From the NCBI RefSeq assembly GCF_900105325.1, contig NZ_FNSU01000001.1, positions 62,001-126,000 of the forward strand: a stretch of DNA of 64,000 nt, in the 5' to 3' direction. Below are positions 26,436 to 34,561 of this stretch, piece by piece. Position 1 is the stretch's first letter. The number at the start of each line of letters is the position of its first letter. This DNA is from Pseudomonas marginalis (GTDB lineage Bacteria > Pseudomonadota > Gammaproteobacteria > Pseudomonadales > Pseudomonadaceae). Position numbers and translations under genes: made by a program. The notes under the pieces were generated by a model. The model did no database searches. It was not told the DNA's origin and worked only from the letters and a program-made list of their open reading frames with translations.

Positions 26436-27214
26436 AGGTCGTCCTTTTTCGGTGGCGGGCTGCGCAACATGCGTTTGCCGATGATCAATTGCGCGCGGTT
26501 CGGCAGTTTCGACAGCGGCCACAGCGTGGCGATAAACAGTGCGGGGAAGGCGATCTCCAGCGGGCGTTTTTCCAGCTTGGCGAAGATATGCCGCGCGGCC
26601 TTGTCGGCTGGCCAGCTCAGGGGCATCGGGAAGTCATTGCGCTCGGTGAGTGGGGTGTCGACGAAGCCCGGGCTGATCACCGTGACATCAATGTTTTCGG
26701 GCGACAGGCTGATGCGCAGGGATTCGAACAGGTAGCGCAGCCCGGCCTTGGACGCGCCATACGCTTCGGCCCGTGGCATCGGCAGGTAGGTCACGGCGCT
26801 GGCGACGCCCACCAGGTGTGGTGTGCGCCCGGCGCGCAACAACGGCAGCGCCGCTTCAATGCAGTAACTGCTCGCCAGCAGATTGGTGCGCACCACGTGT
26901 TCGATAATCGAGGCATCGAATTGCCTGGCGTCGACATATTCACAGGTGCCGGCGTTGAGGATCACGCTGTCGACCGAACCCCAGGCCGCGCCGATGTGTT
27001 CACCGATCTCGCGCACGGTCTGGCTGTTGGTCAGGTCGCCGGCCACCACGAGCACCTGGCCGGGGTACCGTTGGGCGAGCGCTTCCAGCGGGCCTTTGGT
27101 GCGTGAACTGAGGGCCACGTGGGCGCCGCTGTTGAGCAACTCCACGGCCAGCGCGGCGCCGATGCCACTGCTGGCACCGGTCAGCCAATAACGACGGGGC
27201 GGCAGTGCGTTCAT
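26432..27214 (-). CDS. Short-chain dehydrogenase/reductase
   Basis: 260 residues. Nucleotide motif TGASSGIGAAL is near residue 12; NAG appears in LNAGTC; the catalytic pair is in YGASKAGL. ATG 27214 has AAGGAG upstream and overlaps the NTF2-like gene stop as ATGA. The C-terminus has hydrophobic stretches (FPALFIATLWPLSKL), consistent with a membrane-associated lipid substrate. Part of the light operon. Confidence 0.9.
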   Translation of the reverse strand: MNALPPRRYWLTGASSGIGAALAVELLNSGAHVALSSRTKGPLEALAQRYPGQVLVVAGDLTNSQTVREIGEHIGAAWGSVDSVILNAGTCEYVDARQFDASIIEHVVRTNLLASSYCIEAALPLLRAGRTPHLVGVASAVTYLPMPRAEAYGASKAGLRYLFESLRISLSPENIDVTVISPGFVDTPLTERNDFPMPLSWPADKAARHIFAKLEKRPLEIAFPALFIATLWPLSKLPNRAQLIIGKRMLRSPPPKKDDL

Positions 27215-27633
27215 CCCACTCTCCTTTTCAACCAACTGACGACCCCACCCAGCACGGGAAGGTGTTCGTACAACAGGGCGCCGGCGTCGAAGTAATCGCG
27301 GTGGCGGTACACCTTGTCACGCCACATCAAATGCGAGCAGCCCTCCACGCGGATGATCTTGCCTTTGCCCAGGCGCGGGTGGCAGAAACTCATGTTCCAG
27401 CGCAGGTAACCTTCGCCTTCGGCCACCTGGTCGAAACCATGGAAGTCGAAGCGCAGCTGGCTGACGTTGCTGTACAGCTCGGCGAAATACGTGTGCAGCG
27501 CGGTCAGTCCATGGACTTCATGCAGCGGGTCGGTGAACGCGATGTCCTGGCTGTAGAGGCTGTCGAGCAGTTGCAGGTTGTGCTTGTCCAGCGAGGCAAA
27601 GGCCTGGGCGAAGCGGCGCAGGAAGTCACTCAT
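27211..27633 (-). CDS. NTF2-like/SnoaL-fold protein
   Basis: 140 residues with the pattern of nuclear-transport-factor-2-like proteins: N-terminal helix SDFLRRFAQAFASL, DIAFTDPLHEVHG, and HLMWRDKVYRHRDYFD near the C-terminus. Members bind small hydrophobic molecules or act as isomerases. It overlaps photolyase by eight bases upstream and the SDR by four downstream. No substrate can be assigned. Confidence 0.8.
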   Translation of the reverse strand: MSDFLRRFAQAFASLDKHNLQLLDSLYSQDIAFTDPLHEVHGLTALHTYFAELYSNVSQLRFDFHGFDQVAEGEGYLRWNMSFCHPRLGKGKIIRVEGCSHLMWRDKVYRHRDYFDAGALLYEHLPVLGGVVSWLKRRVG

Positions 27634-29068
27634 GTTCGGCGACCTCCTGGCGTGAAGGCAGGTTGCGAAAGGCTGCGAGGGCGCGTTCGCGGGATTTTTT
27701 CAGGTCGACAATCGAGCGCGGGTAATCCGCCACGCCAAACAGGCCGCCGAGCGCCTGCGGGTTGTGCACTTCCTTCTTGTTCAACGTGGCCAGCTCCGGC
27801 AGCCAGTGCTTGATAAACACGCCTTCGCTGTCGAATTTTTCCGACTGGCTCAGCGGGCTGAAAATCCGGAAATACGGCGCCGAATCGGTGCCGGTGGATG
27901 AACTCCATTGCCAGCCGCCGTTGTTGGCGGCCAGGTCGCCGTCGATCAGGTGGCGCATGAAGAAGCGCTCGCCTTCGCGCCAGTCGATCAACAGGTTCTT
28001 GGTCAGGAACATCGCCACCACCATGCGCAGGCGGTTATGCATCCAGCCGGTTTCCAGCAACTGGCGCATGGCGGCATCGATGATCGGCAGGCCGGTGCGC
28101 GCCTGTTGCCAGGCGGCGAGGTCCTCGGGCGCATCGCGCCAGGCCAGGGCTTCGGTCTCGGGACGGAAAGCGCGGTGACGGGAGACCCGTGGGTAGCCGA
28201 CCAGAATGTGCTTGTAGAACTCACGCCATAGCAGCTCGTTGATCCAGGTGATGGCGCCGATGTCGCCGCTTTCGAACTCGCCCTGGTTGGTTTGCAGGGC
28301 GGCGTGCAGGCATTGGCGCGGCGAAACCACGCCGGCGGCCAGGTAGGCGGAGAGCTGGCTGGTGCCGGGCTTGGCCGGAAAATCCCGTTCGTCTTTGTAG
28401 TAGCTGATCTGCTGGTCGGCAAAGGCGTCGAGGCGGCGACGGGCTTCGTCTTCGCCGGCGGGCCAGAGGGCGCGCAAGGTGTCGCTGGGCGGTTCGAAGC
28501 CGTCGACCTGTTCGGGAATCGGATCGCTCTTGAGCGTGAGCACGGCTTGGGCCTTGGGCGTTGCGACCCGACGCGGAAGGGCGCTGTGCAGGCGCGCGTA
28601 GCAGACCTTGCGGAACTGGCTGAACACCTGGAAGTAGGTGCCGGTCTTGGTCAGCACGCTGCCCGGTTGGAAAAGCAGTTGGTCCAGGTAGCTGTGGAAC
28701 GTCACGCCGCCGGCTTCCAGCGCCTCAGCGACAGCTGCATCGCGACGGCTTTCATGGATGCCGTATTCCTCGTTGACGTGCACCGACTCTACGGCCAGTT
28801 CCCGGCACAGTTCACTTAACACGGCGGGAACCTGATCCCAGGTAGCAGCGTGGCGGATCAGCACGGGAATGTTCAGGGTGCCCAGGGCCTGGCTCAAGTG
28901 CTGCAGGTTGCGCAGCCAGAAATCCACTTTGCAGGGGGCATCGTCATGGGCCAGCCATTGCTCGGGCGTGACCAGGTACACGGCCGCCACCGGGCCTCGC
29001 TGGCAGGCCGCGGCCAGGGCGGTGTTGTCGTGAAGGCGCAAGTCGGTGCGCAGCCAGATCAAGTGCAT
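27626..29068 (-). CDS. phrB: Deoxyribodipyrimidine photolyase
   Basis: 480 residues. It repairs cyclobutane pyrimidine dimers using blue light. The N-terminal antenna domain begins MHLIWLRTDLRLHDNTAL; the FAD domain has TWINELLWREFYKHIL, GWMHNRLRMVVAMFLTKNL and NNGGWQWSSSTGTD, including the electron-transfer Trp residues. The start abuts the MerR regulator stop (TAAATG). Pairing a photolyase with a LitR-like regulator is typical of light-induced loci. Confidence 0.97.
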   Translation of the reverse strand: MHLIWLRTDLRLHDNTALAAACQRGPVAAVYLVTPEQWLAHDDAPCKVDFWLRNLQHLSQALGTLNIPVLIRHAATWDQVPAVLSELCRELAVESVHVNEEYGIHESRRDAAVAEALEAGGVTFHSYLDQLLFQPGSVLTKTGTYFQVFSQFRKVCYARLHSALPRRVATPKAQAVLTLKSDPIPEQVDGFEPPSDTLRALWPAGEDEARRRLDAFADQQISYYKDERDFPAKPGTSQLSAYLAAGVVSPRQCLHAALQTNQGEFESGDIGAITWINELLWREFYKHILVGYPRVSRHRAFRPETEALAWRDAPEDLAAWQQARTGLPIIDAAMRQLLETGWMHNRLRMVVAMFLTKNLLIDWREGERFFMRHLIDGDLAANNGGWQWSSSTGTDSAPYFRIFSPLSQSEKFDSEGVFIKHWLPELATLNKKEVHNPQALGGLFGVADYPRSIVDLKKSRERALAAFRNLPSRQEVAEHE

Positions 29069-30010
29069 TTAGATAAGTCCACGCTGGATCAGGAGCTGAT
29101 GGGCCGACAACGGGTCTTCGGCCACGAACAATTGCGCAATGTCTTGGGTTAATACGGCCAGCTCGGCCTGGTGGATGCAGACCGTGGGGCCGACGAGCAG
29201 TTTTGCGCAATTGACGCCAGCCAGCAGCTTGGTCAATGCCGGCAATTGCAGGGCCTTGCTCGAGTACAGGAGCACGGCGCGCGGTTGCAGGTGTTCCGCC
29301 GCAAGGGCCAACTCGCCCGTGGGCAACGGCCAGTCGAAGACTTCCACCGGGCAATCGGCGCTGCTGGCCAGCCAGGCGCTGAGCCACAGGTGCGGCTCCA
29401 GGGGCAGGTCGGAGTGGTTGACCAGCAGCAACGGCGCGCCGTGCAACTGCCGGTTGTTGTGGTAGATGCGTGCACCAAACTTGCTGCGCAGCCAGGACAG
29501 GAAAAACACCCGCTCCATCTGAGCGCCAAACTGGCCTTGCCAGCGCTGTTCCAGCTCCTGCAGCAGCGGCAGCAGCAATTGCTCGCACAGGGTGCGCGGC
29601 GGGTACAGCGCCATGGCCTGGTTAAACACATCGTCCACCCGGCGTTCGGCCAGTTCGCTGACGGCCTGCACCAGGTTCTGGCGCAAGGCTTGCCATTCGT
29701 TCTCTACGGCATCGGGAAGGGCCTGGGCGGAATCGATCAGGCCTTTTACCTGGCTGACCGGCACGCCGCGATTGAGCCAGGTGAGGATGGTGTGGATGCG
29801 TTGTACATGCTCGGCATTGAACAGCCGATGGCCCTTGGGGGTGCGCTGGGGCACGATCAGGCCATAACGGCGTTCCCAGGCGCGCAGGGTCACGGCGTTG
29901 ACGCCGGTCTGGCGCGCCACTTCACGAATCGGCAGCCAGCCGTCTTCGAGGGCTTGGGCGATGTCTGCACCGGGTTCGTCTTGCAAGATAGCGGTCATGA
30001 CGCTTTTCAT
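29069..30010 (-). CDS. MerR-family LitR/CarH-like light-response regulator lacking cobalamin ligands
   Basis: 313 residues. The N-terminal MerR helix-turn-helix (LPIREVARQTGVNAVTLRAWERRYGL, residues about 26-50) is of the CarH/LitR type. The following helical domain keeps the Trp of CarH (LEQRW), but the Glu-His pair that lies over B12 is Glu-Arg (MERVFF), and no DxHxxG cobalamin motif appears in the C-terminal domain. This fits class II LitR of Pseudomonas (PplR-like), which lack B12 and take their light signal from a partner photosensor. It probably represses the operon it lies in. Starts 30010 and 29998 are both possible. Confidence 0.85.
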   Translation of the reverse strand: MKSVMTAILQDEPGADIAQALEDGWLPIREVARQTGVNAVTLRAWERRYGLIVPQRTPKGHRLFNAEHVQRIHTILTWLNRGVPVSQVKGLIDSAQALPDAVENEWQALRQNLVQAVSELAERRVDDVFNQAMALYPPRTLCEQLLLPLLQELEQRWQGQFGAQMERVFFLSWLRSKFGARIYHNNRQLHGAPLLLVNHSDLPLEPHLWLSAWLASSADCPVEVFDWPLPTGELALAAEHLQPRAVLLYSSKALQLPALTKLLAGVNCAKLLVGPTVCIHQAELAVLTQDIAQLFVAEDPLSAHQLLIQRGLI

Positions 30011-30013
30011 GGT

Positions 30014-30979
30014 TTAGATCGCATTACGCAGGCTGAGATTTTCCGGGTGCGGCTGCAAGTAGGCCTGCTGCGCGATGTAGCGGTCCGGGTGTTGGCGAAA
30101 GTGATGCTTGAGCAGGGTCAATGGCACCACCAGCGGCACGATGCCCTGGTGATACTGGCTGATGACTGTCTGCATTTCCTGTTTGTCATCGGCGCTGATG
30201 GCCTGCTTGAGGTAGCCGCTGATGTGTTGCAGCACGTTGGTGTGGGTGCCGCGGGTGGCGCACTTTTTCAGGCCGGTCATCAGGTCGCTGAAATAGCAGG
30301 CGGCCACCTCGTCGAAGTTGACGTCCCTGGCCATGCTGCCGAGGCGGTGGCCCAGGCTCTTGTAATGCATCAGGCTGTGGGCCATCAGCAAATACTTGTA
30401 GCGCGCGTGAAACGCCAGCAGGCGGTGGCGGGTCAGGCCCTCTGCCAGCAGTTGCTGCCAACTGGCGTAGACGAAGACGCGGGTCAGGAAGTTTTCCCGC
30501 AGTACCGGGTCATTCAGGCGGCCATCTTCTTCCACAGGCAGGTTCGGGTGGCGCGCGCAGAACGCCTGGGCGTAGATGCCACGCCCGCCGCCCTCCACCG
30601 GCGCTCCGTTTTCACGGTAGACCTTGACGCGTTCCAGGCCGCAGGACGGCGACTTCTGCATGAAGATGTAGCCGCACAGGTCGGTGTGTTCGGCGGCCAT
30701 TTTGCGGCCGTATGCGTCCAGCGGCGCGGTGACATTCAGTTCGCGGTGTACGGTGCCGACGGCCTGGGGCTGCTCGGCATCGCCCACCAGGCGAATGGTT
30801 TCACGGGGGATACCCAGGCCGATCGCCACTTCCGGGCACAGCGGCACGAAGTCGAAGTACTTGGCGAGGACCTCGCTGCATAGCTGGGATTGCTTGTGAC
30901 CGCCATTGAAACGCACGTTTTCGCCCAGCAGGCAGGCGCTGATGCCAATCTTCGGCTTGATGGATGGTGTGCTGGGCAT
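30014..30979 (-). CDS. DUF523/DUF1722 fusion protein (YbgA-like)
   Basis: 321 residues from ATG 30979 (an in-frame TTG at 30985 is less likely). Residues about 10-155 are DUF523 with Cys motifs (SACLLGENVRFNGG; QKSPSCGLERVKVY); the C-terminal part is DUF1722, as in E. coli YbgA, next to the photolyase gene phr in that species. First gene of the light operon, 23 bases downstream of the second operator. Function unknown. Confidence 0.88.
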   Translation of the reverse strand: MPSTPSIKPKIGISACLLGENVRFNGGHKQSQLCSEVLAKYFDFVPLCPEVAIGLGIPRETIRLVGDAEQPQAVGTVHRELNVTAPLDAYGRKMAAEHTDLCGYIFMQKSPSCGLERVKVYRENGAPVEGGGRGIYAQAFCARHPNLPVEEDGRLNDPVLRENFLTRVFVYASWQQLLAEGLTRHRLLAFHARYKYLLMAHSLMHYKSLGHRLGSMARDVNFDEVAACYFSDLMTGLKKCATRGTHTNVLQHISGYLKQAISADDKQEMQTVISQYHQGIVPLVVPLTLLKHHFRQHPDRYIAQQAYLQPHPENLSLRNAI

Positions 30980-31001
30980 GGCCAAACCTCTGCAAGATTC
31001 C

Positions 31002-31075
31002 TGTACAAGATCTGAAATCTGTACAACTAAATCTCATCATAGGTTTGATGCTGTACAAGTCAAATATTTTGTACA
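31002..31075 (-). promoter_or_regulatory. Promoter of the light operon with two LitR-type operators
   Basis: Two exact copies of TGTACA-N12-TGTACA, at 31002-31025 and 31052-31075, with starts 50 bp apart. Read leftward, a sigma-70 promoter TTGACT (31058-31063), 16 bases, TATGAT (31036-31041) lies between and within them: the -35 box is in the spacer of the upstream operator and the second operator follows the -10 box. The N12 spacing matches the operator pattern I recall for PplR1 of P. putida. Confidence 0.85.
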
Positions 31076-31091
31076 AGTATTTGCGCGGAGG

Positions 31092-31307
31092 CTATTTCCA
31101 GCCGATTTGCCAAGCCTCGGCATTTTGCAGGGTTTGCCAGGCCAGGCGCTCAGCGCGCAGGGTCATCACGGCTTGCAACTCGATTTCCAGCACTGTGCCG
31201 TCCTCGTCACGAAACAGTTCGGTGACCAGGAAGTGTTTTTCCTTGTTGCGGGGCCGGGCTGCCGTCCACTTCGACAGCAGCAATTTGGCCGGGTTGATGC
31301 GGTTCAT
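31092..31307 (-). CDS. TIGR02450-family small Trp-rich protein
   Basis: 71 residues from ATG 31307, which overlaps the upstream FAD gene stop as ATGA. It contains LLLSKWTAARPRNKEKHFLV, the core of the TIGR02450 family, small proteins often next to photolyase or cryptochrome genes. Longer frames to 31394 lie over the neighbour. No function is known. Confidence 0.82.
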   Translation of the reverse strand: MNRINPAKLLLSKWTAARPRNKEKHFLVTELFRDEDGTVLEIELQAVMTLRAERLAWQTLQNAEAWQIGWK

Positions 31308-32290
31308 TGCAGGTGCTCGATCAATCGTCGCGCGGCTTCCTGGCCACTGAGCCATGCCCCTTCCACGCGCCCCGAGAGGCACCAGTCGCCACACACGTAC
31401 AGGCCCAGGTCGGCGTCGGCCAGCACCCCGAACTCATGGGCGCCTGACGGTCGTGCGTAGAGCCAGCGGTGGGCCAGGCTGAAGGACGGTGGGGGCATGG
31501 CGCTGTGCAGCAATTCGGCGAAGGCACCGTGCAGGTGTTCGATCACCGCGTCCTTGGACAGGTCCAGGTGGGCCTTGCTCCAGGTGCTGGTGGCGTGCAG
31601 CACCCAGGTATCGAGGGTCGTATCGCGCCCGGGCTTGCTGCGGTTGCGCGCCAGCCAGTCCAGCGGGCTGTCTTGCACGAAGCAGCCTTCCATGGGGGTA
31701 TCCAGGGGCTTGTCGAAGGCCAGGGCAATGGCCCAGGACGGGTCCATCTTCACGCCGGCGGCGGCACTCGCCAATTTGGGCGCTGCCGCCAACAGGGCCG
31801 TGGCCTGGGGGGCGGGCGTGGCGATGATCACATGGCTGAACGGGCCGTGGTTTTCGCCGTCGGCATCCAGCAGGTTCCAGTGTTGCTTGCCTTGGAACAC
31901 CTCGGTGATCCGGCAGCCGAACTCCACCGGCAGGTCGTCAAGCAGGGCGCGGGTGATGGCGCTCATGCGCGGCGTGCCGACCCAGCGGATCTGTTCATCG
32001 GGGGAGGGGGTGAGTTGGCCGGACTTGAAATTGTACAGCTGGGGCTTCCATTGCTCGGCCCAGCCGTTGCTTTGCCAGCGCTGCACTTCGTTGACGAAGC
32101 GTCGGTCGCGGGCGGTGAAGTATTGGGCACCCATGTCCAGTGCGCCGGCGTCGCTGCGCTTGCTGGACATGCGGCCGCCGCTGCCGCGGCTTTTATCGAA
32201 GAGTTGTACAACGTGCCCGGCGTCTTGTAACGCTCGGGCGGCGGAGAGACCGGCGATGCCGGTGCCGATGATCGCGATGGGGACAGTCAT
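31304..32290 (-). CDS. Renalase-like FAD-dependent oxidoreductase
   Basis: 328 residues. The FAD dinucleotide motif IIGTGIAGLSAARAL opens the protein, then GSGGRMSSKR and DMGAQYFTARD, and the C-terminal FAD contact GLYVCGDWCLSGRVEGAWLSG. Length and pattern match bacterial renalase, which oxidises mis-reduced NAD(P)H isomers. A light-responsive role is suggested by the operator at 32340-32363. Coupled by ATGA to the TIGR02450 gene. Confidence 0.82.
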   Translation of the reverse strand: MTVPIAIIGTGIAGLSAARALQDAGHVVQLFDKSRGSGGRMSSKRSDAGALDMGAQYFTARDRRFVNEVQRWQSNGWAEQWKPQLYNFKSGQLTPSPDEQIRWVGTPRMSAITRALLDDLPVEFGCRITEVFQGKQHWNLLDADGENHGPFSHVIIATPAPQATALLAAAPKLASAAAGVKMDPSWAIALAFDKPLDTPMEGCFVQDSPLDWLARNRSKPGRDTTLDTWVLHATSTWSKAHLDLSKDAVIEHLHGAFAELLHSAMPPPSFSLAHRWLYARPSGAHEFGVLADADLGLYVCGDWCLSGRVEGAWLSGQEAARRLIEHLQ

Positions 32291-32339
32291 GGGAGGCCTC
32301 GTTTTACCGTTGGGTACAGGCTACGCCGACACCAATAGC

Positions 32340-32363
32340 TGTACAATATTATTTTTTGGTATA
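32340..32363 (-). promoter_or_regulatory. Probable third LitR-type operator
   Basis: On the minus strand: TATACC, 12 bases, TGTACA, 50 bases before the renalase-like gene. It fits T(G/A)TACA-N12-TGTACA with one mismatch in twelve. It also lies 140 bases before the divergent TIGR01777 gene. Confidence 0.65.
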
Positions 32364-32502
32364 AGTTTTGGCGTACCTGATCGCTTGGCGTGACCTATGG
32401 TTAACCATGAGGCTTAAACAAAAGTCACGCTCGATTACAAATTGATCCCTGCTTATAAAATAGACTAGTGATCGGCGGCGAACGTTACATGAGGAGCGTC
32501 CC

Positions 32503-33402
32503 ATGCATATTTTGCTGACCGGCGGTACCGGCCTGATCGGTCGCCAACTCTGCCAACACTGGATTGCCCAAGGTCATCGCCTGACGGTGTGGAGCCGCCA
32601 TCCTGAAGACGTCGCCCGGTTATGCGGTGCAACGGTGCTCGGGGTGGCTCGTCTGGAGGAGGTGATTGGCGCGGTGGACGCGGTGGTCAACCTGGCGGGT
32701 GCGCCGATTGCTGACCGTCCCTGGACCCACAAACGCAAGGCGCTGCTCTGGAGCAGCCGCATCGGCTTGACCGAAACCCTGCTGGCCTGGCTCGAAAGCC
32801 AGGCGCAGAAACCGGCGGTGCTGGTTTCCGGTTCGGCGGTGGGCTGGTACGGCGACGGTGGCGAGCGCGAACTGACCGAGGCCAGCGGCCCGGTACAGGA
32901 CGATTTCCCCAGCCAACTCTGCATCGCCTGGGAAGAAACCGCCCAACGTGCCGAAGCGATGGGCATCCGCGTGGTGCTGGTGCGCACCGGCCTGGTACTG
33001 GCGGCCGAGGGCGGCTTTTTGTCGCGCCTGTTGCTGCCGTTCAAACTCGGGCTGGGCGGGCCTATCGGCAACGGGCGGCAGTGGATGCCGTGGGTTCATA
33101 TCAAGGATCAAATCGCCCTGATTGATTTTCTTCTGCACAAGGATGACGCCAGCGGTCCTTATAATGCCTGCGCGCCGCACCCAGTGCGTAACCGCGAGTT
33201 CGCCAAGACATTGGGCCAGGCGCTGCACCGCCCGGCGTTCATGCCGATGCCGGCCTTTGCATTGAAGGTGGGTTTGGGCGAGTTATCGGGGCTGTTGCTG
33301 GGCGGGCAGAAGGCGATCCCCGAACGCTTGATGGCCGCCGGTTTCATTTTCCAGTTCACTGAGTTGCATGCGGCTTTGGATGACTTGTCCAGCCGCCTCT
33401 AA
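32503..33402 (+). CDS. TIGR01777-family NAD-dependent epimerase/dehydratase
   Basis: 299 residues. It starts MHILLTGGTGLIGRQL, an extended-SDR nucleotide-binding fold; VNLAGAPI, the SGSAVGWYGDGG stretch and the C-terminal domain (YNACAPHPVRNREFAKTLG) are family hallmarks (E. coli YfcH). An AGGAGCG ribosome site precedes the ATG. Substrate unknown. It lies 15 bases before hemH, probably in one transcript. Confidence 0.9.
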   Translation: MHILLTGGTGLIGRQLCQHWIAQGHRLTVWSRHPEDVARLCGATVLGVARLEEVIGAVDAVVNLAGAPIADRPWTHKRKALLWSSRIGLTETLLAWLESQAQKPAVLVSGSAVGWYGDGGERELTEASGPVQDDFPSQLCIAWEETAQRAEAMGIRVVLVRTGLVLAAEGGFLSRLLLPFKLGLGGPIGNGRQWMPWVHIKDQIALIDFLLHKDDASGPYNACAPHPVRNREFAKTLGQALHRPAFMPMPAFALKVGLGELSGLLLGGQKAIPERLMAAGFIFQFTELHAALDDLSSRL

Positions 33403-33417
33403 GAGATAGGATGTTGC

Positions 33418-34443
33418 ATGACGGATCACGCGTTGTTACTGGTCAACTTGGGTTCACCGGCCTCCACTTCGGTGGCCGATGTGCGCAGCTACCTCAATCA
33501 GTTCCTGATGGACCCTTATGTCATCGACCTGCCGTGGCCGGTGCGGCGCTTGCTGGTGTCGTTGATCCTGATCAAGCGCCCCGAGCAATCTGCGCATGCC
33601 TACGCCTCTATATGGTGGGACGAGGGTTCGCCGCTGGTGGTGCTCAGTCGTCGCCTGCAACAGCAGATGACCGCGCAGTGGACCCAGGGGCCCGTGGAGT
33701 TGGCGATGCGTTATGGCGAGCCTTCCCTGGAAACGACGCTCACGCGGTTGGCCGCCCAAGGTATTCAGAAAGTGACTCTGGCGCCTCTGTACCCGCAGTT
33801 TGCCGACAGCACCGTGACCACGGTGATTGAAGAAGCCAAGCGGGTAGTGCGCGAGAAAAAGCTCAACGTACAGTTCTCGATCCTGCAGCCATTCTACGAT
33901 CAGGCGGAATACCTCGACGCGTTGGCCGCCAGCGCCCGACCTTATATAGACGCGCATTACGACCACTTGCTGCTGAGCTTCCACGGCTTGCCCGAGCGCC
34001 ATCTGAAAAAGCTCGACCCGACCGGCCAGCATTGTTTCAAGGATGCGGACTGCTGCAAGAACGCCTCGCCTGAGGTGCTCGCGACCTGCTACCGCGCACA
34101 ATGCTTCAGCGTTGCCCGCGACTTCGCCGCGCGCCTGGGCTTGCCTGACGACAAATGGTCAGTGGCGTTCCAGTCGCGCCTGGGCCGTGCGAAGTGGATC
34201 GAACCCTACACCGAGGCACGCCTGGAAGCGCTGGCCCGTCAAGGGGTGAAAAAGCTGCTGGTGATGTGCCCCGCGTTTGTTGCCGACTGCATCGAGACCC
34301 TGGAAGAGATCGGTGATCGTGGTCGGGAGCAATTCCGCGAGGCGGGCGGTGAGGAGTTGGTGCTGGTGCCGTGTTTGAATGACGATCCGCAGTGGGCGGC
34401 GGCGCTCAATACGCTCTGCGAAAGAGCACCGCTGTCACTGTAG
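33418..34443 (+). CDS. hemH: Ferrochelatase
   Basis: 341 residues. It inserts iron into protoporphyrin IX, the last step of heme synthesis. Catalytic His is in LLSFHGLPERHLKK; the family start DHALLLVNLGSPAS is present. Removing photosensitising protoporphyrin beside a light-regulated cluster makes biological sense, but no LitR operator lies directly before it. The stop codon TAG (34441-34443) is part of the REP repeat that follows. Confidence 0.97.
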   Translation: MTDHALLLVNLGSPASTSVADVRSYLNQFLMDPYVIDLPWPVRRLLVSLILIKRPEQSAHAYASIWWDEGSPLVVLSRRLQQQMTAQWTQGPVELAMRYGEPSLETTLTRLAAQGIQKVTLAPLYPQFADSTVTTVIEEAKRVVREKKLNVQFSILQPFYDQAEYLDALAASARPYIDAHYDHLLLSFHGLPERHLKKLDPTGQHCFKDADCCKNASPEVLATCYRAQCFSVARDFAARLGLPDDKWSVAFQSRLGRAKWIEPYTEARLEALARQGVKKLLVMCPAFVADCIETLEEIGDRGREQFREAGGEELVLVPCLNDDPQWAAALNTLCERAPLSL

Positions 34444-34552
34444 GAGCGAGGGGGACGCCTAGTTCTTGCTCGCGAAGGTCGTTAACGATAACGCAGCGCC
34501 TCTGGGGTAACGCGTCGCTCTCAGGTGCTTCGCGAGCAAGCTCGCTCCTACA
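34439..34552. repeat. REP pair (REPIN-like), left arm with a 14-base insertion
   Basis: Right arm 34529-34552 is an intact inverted REP (GCGAGCAAGCTCGC). The left arm begins TGTAGGAGCGAG at 34439, then GGGGACGCCTAGTT interrupts before CTTGCTCGCGAA. The hemH stop codon lies in the left arm. Confidence 0.85.
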
Positions 34553-34561
34553 AGGGGGGGG

